A stretch of DNA of 29,107 nt from Actinomycetota bacterium (lineage in GTDB: Bacteria > Actinomycetota > Thermoleophilia > Gaiellales > Gaiellaceae), in contig JACCTQ010000031.1 in the NCBI GenBank assembly GCA_013812265.1, forward strand, positions 1-29,107, read 5' to 3'. The position numbers were made by a program, and so were the translations under genes. Positions 7,872 to 16,333 of the stretch are shown here, piece after piece. The notes beneath the pieces were generated by a model. It saw only the letters and a program-made list of their open reading frames with translations, was not told the origin of the DNA and made no database searches. Numbering within the stretch: position 1 is the stretch's first letter; each line of letters opens with the position of its first letter.

Positions 7872-10260
7872 CGAGGCGGAGCCCAGCACTCGAAGCACGC
7901 TCGAGCAGCTGACCGCGGTTCAGGACCCAGCCGAGGTACTCGGTGTCGTAGCCATAGGCGTACGCGCGCTGGACGACCACGAAGGAAGGGGACTCGAGCG
8001 CGACGGGAAGCCGCGTGACGTAGAGGTAGGGATCGGCGGCTTCCCCGAGTCGCGCGAGCATGGACTTCCAGTCCTCCGCGTACTGCAGCGCTCCACTGAC
8101 GAGCACGACGTCGTAACGGGCGGCGAGGCAGGAGTCGTCGTCGTGGAAGGTGACTTCGGGTAGAAGCTCGCGACCGAGCGCGGCCAGCGTGGGCACGTCC
8201 TTGCAGTGGTACTCGAGCGCGACGCCCGGAAGGAGAGCCTTGGCGAGGAGGTAGTAATGGCCGCTGCCGCCACCCCAGTCGAGAATCGAGAGACGCTCCT
8301 TCGCTCGCGCGGCCAGCGCGAGCACGTAGCCGAGCGTGACGAGCATGTTGTGTGCGGGGAGATCGTCGGTGGGCACTTCTTCCCCGGCGACCGCCTCGTG
8401 GTAGATGCCGAGCGTCCCGCCCGACTCCGCGGCCTTGACGAAGGACGGCCACTTCGCCCGGTACGCCTCGGCGATCGCGTCCACGTTCCAGCCCTTGACG
8501 CGCTCGTCCGCGTGGGCGCGAGCCCAGCCCTCCGGCACGTACTCCCACTCGGGCCGCTCCGCGGCGGCCGGCTCGGACGGCGAGATAGCCGGATCGCCGA
8601 GTTGGGAAGTGCGTGGGCTCGGACCCTCCCACGCCGAGACGCGCCGCTCCGCTAGCGACAGGAGCGCGCGGTTCACGAGGCGGCCCCGTGGCGCGTCGCC
8701 GGCCAGCGTCGCCGGTACGCCGAGTGCCCGCGCGGCGAGAACGGCGGCCGCCCGAACCGGCGGATTACGAGCTGCAACGACGAGCCCTTCCAGCTTCGAC
8801 ACCTCTTCGAGGAATGTGCGTGCGTCGTGCGGCACAGAAGAGCCCTCCCCCGCTGCGAAGGCACGCGCCGCGCGTACCAGGGCCGCTGTCCGCAGGACGA
8901 CGCGCGCGGCCCCGCGCGGCCCGGCCGGCAGACGGTCGAGCAGGTACGGCTCCAGGCTCGGCCGGGCTCGAACCCCGAGGGCCTCGGCGACGGCCTCGCC
9001 GGCGGGCGTGAAGACGACGGGCTCGTGGTCGGGCGCCACCTCGGCAAGCCGGGCCAGCTCGGCCCGCAGCACGGCGTCGTCATCCACAACGAGCCCGATG
9101 CGGCGACCTCCTACGACATCGATCTCGACGCTCGTCCCGCACTCGAACCAGCGGACGTGCTCGTGGACGAGATCGATCTCGAGCCGATGCCGCCCGGGAA
9201 CCTCTGGCGCGGCGACCTGGACGGGAACGATCGCCGACTCGCCGGGGTGGAGATCTCCCGGCAGCGGTGTCCTCAGCCCCTCTGCGACGAGCTCCTGTCC
9301 GGTGCGGTCGCGCCAGCGCGTTGCCAGTCGGATCTCGGGGCGGCCGGCTTCTCCCCAGGAAAAGACCTCGCCGCCGAGGTTCTCGGCGCGCACGTCGAAT
9401 GCGCGAACCTCGCCGGCGGCCAGCTCACTCCAGTCGTCGAGCACGGTCAAACGGGCCTGGTAGGCCGTCGAGGCGAGAGCCCTGCCTTGCCAGAACCGGT
9501 CGATCTGCTCACGCGTAGCGCGCGGGATGGTGTCGAGATCGATCTCCGGCGACCCGACCGGCTCAGCGTCGAGCACGGTGCGAATCAGCGCCTCGTCCTC
9601 CCCCGGCACCGTCGCCGTGCGAGGGTCGTCCAGCGTCTCCGGCAGGTAGTAGAGCTCGTTCATCGGCCGGCCGGCGACCCGCTTTCCCGGGCGGCTGTGC
9701 TCGTACTTCCACGCCTTCTCGCGCCGGCGCTCGAGTGGGTTGAGGATGCAGTCCGCGTGGTAGAGAGGCGCGTCGACGTAGCGGCCCGGGCCGAGTGCCG
9801 AGATCGGTTTGTGCGTCTCGTCGGGAAAGGAAACCGTCCTCGGGTCGTTGAGGACGAGCCGAAGCTGATAATCCGGGCGCCAGGGCGGCTGCGCCAGAAA
9901 CCGGGTTGGATCGGGGTAGAGCCAGCGGCGCGGAAGCCAGAAGTGGGTGACGTCTACGGCACCGGCGAGCTCGGGCAAGGCGTCGAGAAGCGCGCGGCTC
10001 GGGATCTCGTCGTCGTCGATCGTCAGCACCCAGTCGCCGGAGCATTCGGCGTGCAGCCACGCGAGCGGGCGATCCACAGGCTCGGCGTAGGGGTAGCGGA
10101 TGAGTTTGTCCGCAACACGAGCGACGGTGGCCGCAACCTCGGCCTCCGCCCGCTCGTCGAGCGCCACAACGATCTCGTCCACCGCGGGCCGAAGCAGCCC
10201 GAGTAACGCGGCCGCCCGGGGAGCGGGTCCCCGGGTCATGCAGTTCACGGAGAGAGACAC
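7771..10260 (-). CDS. Multidomain GT2 / Ig-like / alpha-beta / methyltransferase fusion
   Basis: An 829-residue protein with four parts. Residues 1 to about 240 are a GT2-like domain with WVLTIDDDEIPSRALLDALP near 77-96, whose DDDE would bind metal and nucleotide sugar. Residues about 275-382 are an Ig-like domain (GLRTPLPGDLHPGES, APEVPGRHRLEIDLVHEHVRWFE). Residues about 385-540 are an alpha/beta segment beginning RRIGLVVDDDAVLRAELARLAEVAP. Residues about 570-829 are a SAM-dependent methyltransferase with WEYVPEGWA, motif I ILDWGGGSGHYYLLAKALLP (659-678) and VVLVSGALQYAEDW, closest to the TIGR04325-type methyltransferases as I recall them. It probably adds and methylates a sugar in the exported glycan. 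It is last in the nine-gene operon, with GTG 3 nt after the previous stop. The internal Ig plus alpha-beta pair matches the stand-alone ORF at 2151. Confidence 0.85.
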   Translation of the reverse strand: MSLSVNCMTRGPAPRAAALLGLLRPAVDEIVVALDERAEAEVAATVARVADKLIRYPYAEPVDRPLAWLHAECSGDWVLTIDDDEIPSRALLDALPELAGAVDVTHFWLPRRWLYPDPTRFLAQPPWRPDYQLRLVLNDPRTVSFPDETHKPISALGPGRYVDAPLYHADCILNPLERRREKAWKYEHSRPGKRVAGRPMNELYYLPETLDDPRTATVPGEDEALIRTVLDAEPVGSPEIDLDTIPRATREQIDRFWQGRALASTAYQARLTVLDDWSELAAGEVRAFDVRAENLGGEVFSWGEAGRPEIRLATRWRDRTGQELVAEGLRTPLPGDLHPGESAIVPVQVAAPEVPGRHRLEIDLVHEHVRWFECGTSVEIDVVGGRRIGLVVDDDAVLRAELARLAEVAPDHEPVVFTPAGEAVAEALGVRARPSLEPYLLDRLPAGPRGAARVVLRTAALVRAARAFAAGEGSSVPHDARTFLEEVSKLEGLVVAARNPPVRAAAVLAARALGVPATLAGDAPRGRLVNRALLSLAERRVSAWEGPSPRTSQLGDPAISPSEPAAAERPEWEYVPEGWARAHADERVKGWNVDAIAEAYRAKWPSFVKAAESGGTLGIYHEAVAGEEVPTDDLPAHNMLVTLGYVLALAARAKERLSILDWGGGSGHYYLLAKALLPGVALEYHCKDVPTLAALGRELLPEVTFHDDDSCLAARYDVVLVSGALQYAEDWKSMLARLGEAADPYLYVTRLPVALESPSFVVVQRAYAYGYDTEYLGWVLNRGQLLERASSAGLRLVREFLLQAWFSAAGAPEDPVGHRGFLWRARTRS

Positions 10261-10263
10261 GCC

Positions 10264-11022
10264 TCAGAGCGCCCGCAGGCGCTCCGGATGCTTGCGCACG
10301 AAGCGAAGCACGCCCCGCAGGTGCCAGACGGTGTGCCGCGTCAGGAAGCGGCGATCCACGACCGCCGCGTAGTCGTGCGTCACGACCGCGTCGGGGACGT
10401 ACCAGCGCTCCCAGCCCGCCTTCGCGGCCCGGTAGCAGAGGTCGATGTCCTCTCCGTAGTGGCGGAAGCCGGCGTCCCACCCGCCGATCTCGTCCAGCAT
10501 AGTGCGCCGCATGAGGAGGAAGGCGCCGAGCATCCAGTCCGCTCGAACGGGCTCGGCCGGTCGCTCGTCGAGGAGATAGTGGGAGCGTTGGCGCTCGAAC
10601 GGCGGAAAGAGGAGACGCAGGGGAGTCCGTCGCACGAGCGTCCCCGCCACCGTCGGGAAGCGGCGCCGCGACGGCTGCCAGCGGCCGTCGCGGTAGCGCA
10701 TGGCGGGGCCGGCGATGCCGCAGCGCGGGTGGTCCTCGGCGAACGTGCGAAGGCTCTGCACGGCGCCCGGCTCGGCAACCGCATCCGGGTTGGCGACGAC
10801 GACGCAGTCGCCGCTCGTCGCGCCTATGCCGAGGTTGACATTCGCCGCGAAGGAACGCGGTTGCGCATTGTCGATCACCCGTGTCCCGGCGGGAAGCTCG
10901 TCGACGCTGCCCGGCACGTTCGAGATCACGAGCAGCTCGTCGACCTGCGGTGCAAGAGCCGGAAGAGACTCGCGGAGCTCACGGGCGTGCCCCTGGGACA
11001 CGACCACGGCCGAGACGCTCAC
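10264..11022 (-). CDS. GT2 glycosyltransferase, rhamnosyltransferase-like
   Basis: A cytoplasmic GT-A fold enzyme of 252 residues. Seen: VSAVVVSQGHARELRESLPAL at the start, a donor-site loop VVVANPDAVAEPGAV (75-88, NPDA in place of DxD), and GGWDAGFRHYGEDIDLCYRAAKAGW (180-204), whose GED motif supplies the catalytic base in this group. Known: the NPDA loop with F-GED-DL-R is common in WcaE/RfbF-type rhamnosyl- and other hexosyltransferases. The GTG at 11022 overlaps the preceding GT4 stop by 4 nt (GTGA). The C-terminal basic helix (TVWHLRGVLRFVRKHPERL) may lie on the membrane. Acceptor and sugar are not determinable. Confidence 0.85.
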   Translation of the reverse strand: MSVSAVVVSQGHARELRESLPALAPQVDELLVISNVPGSVDELPAGTRVIDNAQPRSFAANVNLGIGATSGDCVVVANPDAVAEPGAVQSLRTFAEDHPRCGIAGPAMRYRDGRWQPSRRRFPTVAGTLVRRTPLRLLFPPFERQRSHYLLDERPAEPVRADWMLGAFLLMRRTMLDEIGGWDAGFRHYGEDIDLCYRAAKAGWERWYVPDAVVTHDYAAVVDRRFLTRHTVWHLRGVLRFVRKHPERLRAL

Positions 11023-12044
11023 CGGCCCGCCAGAACGTCGCGGTAGGCGCCGACTACACGGCGGGCCGTCTCCGCCCAGTCGAACGCTCGCGCTCGATCG
11101 ATACCCGCCCGAGCGAACCGCTCTCGCTCGCGGAGCGCTTCCCGCACGCCATCGGCGAGGTTCTCGGGCTCCCGGAAGATGGCTGCTTCGCCGGCGACCT
11201 CGAGGAGCGCAGGGTCCGGGGCCACGACGACGGGTGTCCCGCACGCCATGGCCTCCACCACGGGCAGGCCGAAGCCTTCGAAGCGGGACGGCAACACGAC
11301 GCAGGCGGCCCCGCGGTAGAGCTCCGCCAGCTTCTCCTTCGCCAGATAGCCGCGGAAGTCGGCACCTCTCCGTGCCAGCTCGCGGGCCAGCTCGCGATCC
11401 GGGGTGGGGCCTGCAACCACGAATGGGAGGCCGACCGCGGCCGCGGCGGCAGCCGCGGCCAGTGGATTCTTCCGCGTCTGGACGGCGCCCACGAACAGGA
11501 CGTACGGGTCGTCCGCAATCCCGTTGGGTCCAGGCTTGAAGGCGGGATCGACCCCGTTCGGCGTCACCACGATGCGCTGCTCCGGGATGCCGTAGAGCTC
11601 GACGAGGTCGCGTTTCGTGCGCTCGGAGACGGCGAAGACCCGAGCGGCGCGCCTCGCTGCCCGGGGGACGAACGCACGGAAGAGCAGGCGGTCCTTGCGC
11701 GGCATCATCGCCGCGTGACGCTCGAAGGAGAGATCGTGGATCGTCACCACCGCGGGACCGCGGTAGCCGAGCGGGATCGCGTGCTGAAAATGGCCGAGCG
11801 CGGGACGAAGTCGACGAAGCAGGCGGGGAAACGACCAGGCCATGCGCACTTCCTGGCTGCGAGCCGGAAGCAGCACCGGCTCGATCCCTTCCGGCACGAG
11901 CTCGGGATGCCGGGTCACGGCCGCGAAGCGAAGATCGGGTGCCGCGGCGGGGAGCGTGCGCAGGAGGTTCTCGACGTGCGTCTCGTCGCCGGTTCGCTCG
12001 CGGCCGAGGACATCGGCGTCGAGCACGACTAGCGGTGCGCTCAT
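11019..12044 (-). CDS. GT4 family glycosyltransferase
   Basis: A GT-B retaining glycosyltransferase of 341 residues. Seen: N-terminal Rossmann half with VVTIHDLSFERH near 99-110 and FAVSERTKRDLVELYGIP; C-terminal half with VLFVGAVQTRKNPLAAA and SRFEGFGLPVVEAMACGTPVVV, where Glu 256 and Glu 264 form the EX7E nucleotide-sugar motif. An alanine run at 196-203 sits in the helix after RKNP and looks like GC-driven drift, not a domain. The ATG at 12044 overlaps the upstream gene by 4 nt (ATGA), and the stop overlaps the next gene (GTGA). It is one of three similar GT4 genes in a row (with 12041-13030 and 13044-14126), probably from tandem duplication, each likely making one linkage of the repeat unit. 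Confidence 0.88.
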   Translation of the reverse strand: MSAPLVVLDADVLGRERTGDETHVENLLRTLPAAAPDLRFAAVTRHPELVPEGIEPVLLPARSQEVRMAWSFPRLLRRLRPALGHFQHAIPLGYRGPAVVTIHDLSFERHAAMMPRKDRLLFRAFVPRAARRAARVFAVSERTKRDLVELYGIPEQRIVVTPNGVDPAFKPGPNGIADDPYVLFVGAVQTRKNPLAAAAAAAAVGLPFVVAGPTPDRELARELARRGADFRGYLAKEKLAELYRGAACVVLPSRFEGFGLPVVEAMACGTPVVVAPDPALLEVAGEAAIFREPENLADGVREALRERERFARAGIDRARAFDWAETARRVVGAYRDVLAGR

Positions 12045-13030
12045 CCGGCGAGCTCCCTGTAGACGCCGGCGGTCGCCTCCACGGTCGCGCGCCAGCTGAA
12101 GCGGCTCGCACGCTTCGGGCCGAGCACGGAGAGCTCGGCGCGGCGCGAGACAGCCTCTCCGATGCCAGCCGAGATGGAGGCCGGGTCGCGGGGATCCACG
12201 AGCACGGCGGCGCCACCGGCGACCTCCTCGGTGGCGCCCGCCGCGCTCGTGACTACCGGCGTCCCGGACGCGAGGGCCTCGAGCACCGGGATCCCGAACC
12301 CCTCGTAGAGCGACGGGTACGCGAGGCAGAGTGCGCCTCTGTAGAGCGACGCGAGCTCATCGTCGGGCACGCGACCGAGCCAGCGGACGCCGTTGCCCGG
12401 GAGCTCGACGTCCCCCCAGCCGCGCTCGCCCACCACCCTGAGCTCGACCCCGGCGCGCTTCGCTGCCTCAACCACTCGCGCCAGATTCTTCCGCGGCTCT
12501 ACCGTGCCGACGGCCAGGACGTAGTCACCCTCGGCTGCTGGTCCCTCCGGTGAGAACACCCCGCCAACCGCATTCGGGACGACGCGGATCTTCGCGTCCG
12601 GGACGCCGAGAAAGCTGACGAGCTCGCGCCGCGTGAACTCCGACACGGCAATCAGCCGGTCAGCGGCCTTGACGACGCGGGGCACGAGCCGGCGGCTATA
12701 GCTCCTCGTCCAGCGGTTGAACGCCTCGGGATGCCGCAGCACAGCGAGGTCGTGCACCGTCACGACGAGCGGCACGTTCGAGCGGATGGGTGCCCGGAAG
12801 CTCGGACAATGGAGGACGTCGAGCGACGCTCGCCGTGCGACCCGAGGCAGCCTCGTGAGGTACCACCAGGTGTCGCGCACGACGGCGCTCAGGCGTCCCG
12901 ACCCCCCGAAAGCCAGCCGTCGAAGCTCGATCTCCCCGAGCTCCTCGAGCCCGCCGATCAGACCCTCCAGGTAGCGCGCCGTCCCGGCGCGAGTCTGGAG
13001 AAGCGGAGAGGTGTCGATGCCGACGCGCAC
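12041..13030 (-). CDS. GT4 family glycosyltransferase
   Basis: A GT-B enzyme of 329 residues. Seen: MRVGIDTSPLLQTRAGTARYLEGL, an N-terminal loop of the type found in GT4 mannosyl/rhamnosyltransferases, LVVTVHDLAVLRHPEAF near 88-104, LIAVSEFTRRELVSFLGVP, YVLAVGTVEPRKNLARVVEA, and SLYEGFGIPVLEALASGTPVV with the EX7E pair at Glu 243 and Glu 251. The GTG at 13030 is chosen because it puts the conserved MRVGIDTSPL at the N-terminus and lies 13 nt after the previous stop. The open frame extends further upstream but only as antisense-like Arg-rich sequence inside the neighbour. It is most similar by eye to the next gene upstream (EPRKNL, FEGFGIPV). Confidence 0.87.
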   Translation of the reverse strand: MRVGIDTSPLLQTRAGTARYLEGLIGGLEELGEIELRRLAFGGSGRLSAVVRDTWWYLTRLPRVARRASLDVLHCPSFRAPIRSNVPLVVTVHDLAVLRHPEAFNRWTRSYSRRLVPRVVKAADRLIAVSEFTRRELVSFLGVPDAKIRVVPNAVGGVFSPEGPAAEGDYVLAVGTVEPRKNLARVVEAAKRAGVELRVVGERGWGDVELPGNGVRWLGRVPDDELASLYRGALCLAYPSLYEGFGIPVLEALASGTPVVTSAAGATEEVAGGAAVLVDPRDPASISAGIGEAVSRRAELSVLGPKRASRFSWRATVEATAGVYRELAG

Positions 13031-13043
13031 GGTCGAGAGTGTC

Positions 13044-14126
13044 TCAGAGCAGACTGCGCAGCGCGGTTGCGTAGCTCTCCAGAAACACCCTCCCCGTGGC
13101 TTCCCACCGGAAGCGTCGCGCGTGCTCCAAGCCTCGGCGGACGAGCTCCTCGCGGTCGGCAAGCGCCTCGCGGACGCCCTCGGCGACCGCCGCCGGGCTC
13201 TCGGGATCGACGCGGACTGCCGCGTCGCCGCACGCCTCGTCGAGCGAGGGGTGCGAGGACACGACCGTCGGCACACCGGATGCCATCGCCTCGATCACCG
13301 GGATGCCGAAGCCCTCGAACCGCGACGGGAAGACGAAGGCCGCGGCGCCCCGGTAGAGACCGGCAAGCTCGTCGTCGGAGACGTATCCGAGCGGGATGAC
13401 CCCTTCCCCGGTCAGCTCCGGCTGATCTCCCCAGCCCGCGCCGCCGGCCAGCGCAAGGGCGAGCTCATCGCGCAAGAGCTCGTGGGCGGCAAGCACCGTC
13501 TTGAGGTTCTTGCGCGGCTCGAGCGTCGCGACCGTGAGGACGTACGGCCGCCCCAGCTCCGACTGCGGGCCGTCCGGCGCGAAAGCGGGATCGACGCCCG
13601 GGTAGGCGACGCGCAGGCGCTCGCGCGGCACGCCCAGCCGCTCGACGACATCGTCCGCGGTGAACTCGCAGTTGGCGAAGATCACGTCGCACGTGCGGGC
13701 GGCGTTCCGGTACTTGGCGCCGTGCATGCGGCGGGTGCGACCCGTGACCCACTCGGGGAACCGCAGCGGGACGAGGTCGTGAATCATCGTCGCCCGCACC
13801 CCGCCTCGCTGTGGCGGATACATCCAGTCCCAGTACTGCAGGACGTCGAATGAGCCGAGAAAGCGCTCGGCCGGCGGCCGGCACGCGCGGCTCCAGGCGG
13901 TGCGCCAGCCGTGGGCGAAAGGTAGAACGGCCAGCCTCGGGTCGAGCGGAAGGCCAGCCAGGGATTCCTCGATCAGCCGCTTACCCCGAAGGCTCGTCGG
14001 CGCAAACGGGACGATCTCGTGCTCCTCGCCGGCGGCGGCCATGAGGCCGCGCAGCACGCCGCGGATGTAGTTCCCGATGCCTGTGCGCCGGTGCGACAGC
14101 GGGCTGACGTCGAATGCGATCCTCAT
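13044..14126 (-). CDS. GT4 family glycosyltransferase
   Basis: A GT-B enzyme of 360 residues. Seen: MRIAFDVSPLSHRRTGIGNYIRGVL, a glycine-rich acceptor loop, ATMIHDLVPLRFPEW near 112-126, VIFANCEFTADDVVERLGVP, YVLTVATLEPRKNLKTVLAAHELL, and SRFEGFGIPVIEAMASGVPTVVSSHPSLDEACGDAAV with EX7E at Glu 271 and Glu 279. The start overlaps the upstream GT-C gene stop (ATGA). The 13-nt gap to the next gene is one of only a few non-overlapping junctions in the operon. IHDLVPLRFPEW with EPRKNL is common in GT4 mannosyltransferases, but specificity is not assigned. Confidence 0.88.
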   Translation of the reverse strand: MRIAFDVSPLSHRRTGIGNYIRGVLRGLMAAAGEEHEIVPFAPTSLRGKRLIEESLAGLPLDPRLAVLPFAHGWRTAWSRACRPPAERFLGSFDVLQYWDWMYPPQRGGVRATMIHDLVPLRFPEWVTGRTRRMHGAKYRNAARTCDVIFANCEFTADDVVERLGVPRERLRVAYPGVDPAFAPDGPQSELGRPYVLTVATLEPRKNLKTVLAAHELLRDELALALAGGAGWGDQPELTGEGVIPLGYVSDDELAGLYRGAAAFVFPSRFEGFGIPVIEAMASGVPTVVSSHPSLDEACGDAAVRVDPESPAAVAEGVREALADREELVRRGLEHARRFRWEATGRVFLESYATALRSLL

Positions 14127-16327
14127 CGTGCCCAGATCTCGGTGAAGTCACGGAAATGCATGCCGAGCCGGCGGGTGTCGTCGCCGCCCTGGATCTCGGC
14201 GGGAACGGCAGTCGGGCTGACCGAGAAGCGCACGGTGCAGCGGTGGTCGTTCGGGACGAGCGGCACGTTCAGCGAGGTTCGCCGGTCGGGATGAACCGTC
14301 CGGCGCGAGACGACCCGGCCGCCGACGCGTGCGACGACGGTCTGCGGACGGCGAAACAGCTTCGGGTCGCTCTCGAGGGCTATTCGCAATCGCCCAGGCA
14401 CGCACGCGAAGCTGCGATACGTCACCTCGGGGCCCGACCAGCCGTCGTCGTAGACGCCGGTGACCTCGCGTCTGAGGGTGACCGCCCCGCCGTAGGTAGC
14501 GGCTGCCCGCAGCGAGTGCAGCGTGACGCCCTTGCGCTCGTCTCGATCGTGGAGCCGCCCGCCGAGGGGCACCGTCTCGTCCGTGAGCACGTAGTCGGCG
14601 GTGACGGAGCTTCCCGAGGGTTGCAGCAGCCGGCCCGTGCGCCGGTCGAGCGTCACCGCGGTCTCGGGCAGCGAGCCGGGAGTCGGACCGGCGAGGTGGT
14701 ACACGCGGCCGACGCTGCGGTTGAAGAACTCGGTGACGTTCACGAACAGCCGGTCCACGACGTCCACGCGATTCGACCAGATCACGGCCACCTCGGCGCC
14801 GGGACCCGTGCTGCGGTCGACCCAATCACGCTGAGGCCTCGTGGTCGCCTGGAAAAGGGCGCCGATCGACGCCTCGCGGATCCGCGACTCCACCGGCTGA
14901 ATCGAGACCGCGAAGTACGCCAGGACGACGGCCGGGAGCACGAGCCCGAAGCGGCGCGGCACGACGATGTAGAGAGCCGCTACGGCGCAGGCGGCGATGA
15001 GTACGAGGAGCCAGATTCGGTGTAGGGCCACTCCCCACAGATGCACCGTCCACCAGGGAAGAAGCGCAAACGTATCCGAGACGGCCGCGGTCCCGATCAG
15101 GCTCGGATAGGGCAGAAAGGCCGGAAGCGCGGCCGCGACGCCCGCCGCCGCGAGCGTCCAGGCCCGTGGACGGGGGAGCCCGCGCTCGATCCATGCGAGC
15201 AGCGCGATCAGGAAGAGCGGCGCCACGTAGAACATGTTTCGCTCCTCGACCCTGAAGGGCTCGAGCGCAGAGGCGAACGTGGCAACCTGGAGGATCGTCC
15301 AGGCGCCGAGCGCGAGCGCCGCGGCGAGGAACACGCGCAACTGCTCGTCGACGCGTCGCGCCGTCGCCACGAGGACGATCAAGGCTGCAAAGGGAACGAC
15401 ACCCAGAGCGAGGTCCAGCTCGGCCAGGTGGAGCACCAGGGAACCGAGTACGTCGCCGACGTCGTAGTCCAGGTCGCCGGCCGCGCGATAGGCGCCGAGG
15501 GCCTCGCCCGGCGAGCGACCGCGGGCGAGCTGGAAGGCAAGTAGGAGACCTGCTCCGGCCGCGACGAGACCGTAGAGCCACCGGTACGGTCGCAGGCCGC
15601 CTCTGCCTCGCCGGTCCAGCCAGACCAGAAGCAGGGGAGCGGTGAGCATCGCGGGCAGAAGCACGACGGCCTGCACGCGCGTGAAGAAGGCGAGACCGGA
15701 GACGGCAAGCAGGCCGACGACTCTGACGAGCGTGGGACGCTCGAGCACGAGGACGAGCGCCAGGGCGGCCGAGACGAAGAGCGGGTAGAACGCGTTCTCC
15801 GTCATGACGGTGGCCGTGTAGAGCATCCCGGGCAAGGCGACGGAGAGGACCGCGGCGAGGAGCGAGAGAGGCTGGGAGAGCACCCTGCGGGCGAGCAGGT
15901 AGGCCGGAACCGCCGTCAGCGACATCACGAGGGCGTTGATGAGCTTGATCGCCCCGTAGACATCCGGAACGGCCTCGTAGAGCGCGTAGGCCGGGCTCAG
16001 GAGCAGCGGGTACACGAAGCCGTACGCGAGACCGACCGGCTCTTCCCGGATCGAGAAGCTGCCGGTGTCGGCAAAGCTCTTGGCGAGCTCGGAATAGATG
16101 ATCTCGTCGACCATGATCCACGGCGCGACCGTGCGCCGGGCGAGCGCGAAGCGAAAGAGCGTGGACAGGACCACGAGACCGGCGAGCCAGACCCAGGCCG
16201 GAACGACTCGGACGACTGCGAGCGGAGCTCCGCCCCGTCGGGGCATCCCGACGGCGGGAGCTCGCTTCGGGGTGACGCTTCTCCGTCGGCGCGCCGGGCC
16301 GATCGAGCGTTTGTGGCTCAGAGCCAC
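14123..16327 (-). CDS. GT-C type membrane glycosyltransferase, paralogue of the gene at 5667
   Basis: A polytopic membrane protein of 734 residues from the GTG at 16327, or 707 from the ATG at 16246. Seen: a first span WVWLAGLVVLSTLFRFAL, then IMVDEIIYSELAKSFADTGSF with the acidic pair near 74-75, many further spans, FRVEERNMFYVAPLFLIALLAWIERG, and a soluble C-terminal part with RDWVDRSTGPGAEVAVIWSN. These landmarks match the plus-strand protein at 5667-7871. The predicted role is transfer of a lipid-linked sugar on the outer membrane face. The start is uncertain: the 27 residues before the ATG are Arg/Lys-rich, an AGGAG lies 3 nt before the GTG, and a perfect palindrome (16310-16330) covers the GTG. 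The stop overlaps the next GT4 start (ATGA). Confidence 0.82.
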   Translation of the reverse strand: MALSHKRSIGPARRRRSVTPKRAPAVGMPRRGGAPLAVVRVVPAWVWLAGLVVLSTLFRFALARRTVAPWIMVDEIIYSELAKSFADTGSFSIREEPVGLAYGFVYPLLLSPAYALYEAVPDVYGAIKLINALVMSLTAVPAYLLARRVLSQPLSLLAAVLSVALPGMLYTATVMTENAFYPLFVSAALALVLVLERPTLVRVVGLLAVSGLAFFTRVQAVVLLPAMLTAPLLLVWLDRRGRGGLRPYRWLYGLVAAGAGLLLAFQLARGRSPGEALGAYRAAGDLDYDVGDVLGSLVLHLAELDLALGVVPFAALIVLVATARRVDEQLRVFLAAALALGAWTILQVATFASALEPFRVEERNMFYVAPLFLIALLAWIERGLPRPRAWTLAAAGVAAALPAFLPYPSLIGTAAVSDTFALLPWWTVHLWGVALHRIWLLVLIAACAVAALYIVVPRRFGLVLPAVVLAYFAVSIQPVESRIREASIGALFQATTRPQRDWVDRSTGPGAEVAVIWSNRVDVVDRLFVNVTEFFNRSVGRVYHLAGPTPGSLPETAVTLDRRTGRLLQPSGSSVTADYVLTDETVPLGGRLHDRDERKGVTLHSLRAAATYGGAVTLRREVTGVYDDGWSGPEVTYRSFACVPGRLRIALESDPKLFRRPQTVVARVGGRVVSRRTVHPDRRTSLNVPLVPNDHRCTVRFSVSPTAVPAEIQGGDDTRRLGMHFRDFTEIWAR
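16225..16263. repeat. Imperfect inverted repeat over the alternative start of the GT-C gene
   Basis: GAGCTCC plus CCGTCGGG on the left pair with CCCGACGG plus GGGAGCTC on the right, around a 4-nt centre and with a small internal mismatch. The centre holds the ATG at 16246. It could fold in mRNA and hide this start. Confidence 0.5.
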
Positions 16328-16330
16328 AAA
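16310..16330. repeat. Perfect palindrome, 10-bp arms, over the GT-C gene start
   Basis: Arms TTTGTGGCTC and GAGCCACAAA flank a single A. The site covers the GTG start at 16327 and begins 3 bp from the upstream stop codon. There is no T-run after it in the direction of transcription, so it is not a standard terminator. It could be a translational hairpin, an RNA processing site or a protein-binding palindrome. Confidence 0.7.
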
Positions 16331-16333
16331 CTC

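Noticed and set aside
11455..11480. Alanine run in the GT4 product as a repeat or expansion
   Set aside because: It is an eight-residue GC-rich stretch inside a normal helix with no repeated unit at the DNA level beyond GC bias.
10264..12216. 650-residue frame joining the GT2 gene to upstream sequence
   Set aside because: The upstream residues are an Arg-rich shadow of the GT4 gene at 11019. The GTG at 11022 with a GTGA overlap gives a normal GT2 N-terminus.
16310..16330. Palindrome as a Rho-independent terminator
   Set aside because: No T-run follows in either direction and it covers a start codon within an operon, so a terminator call is not supported.
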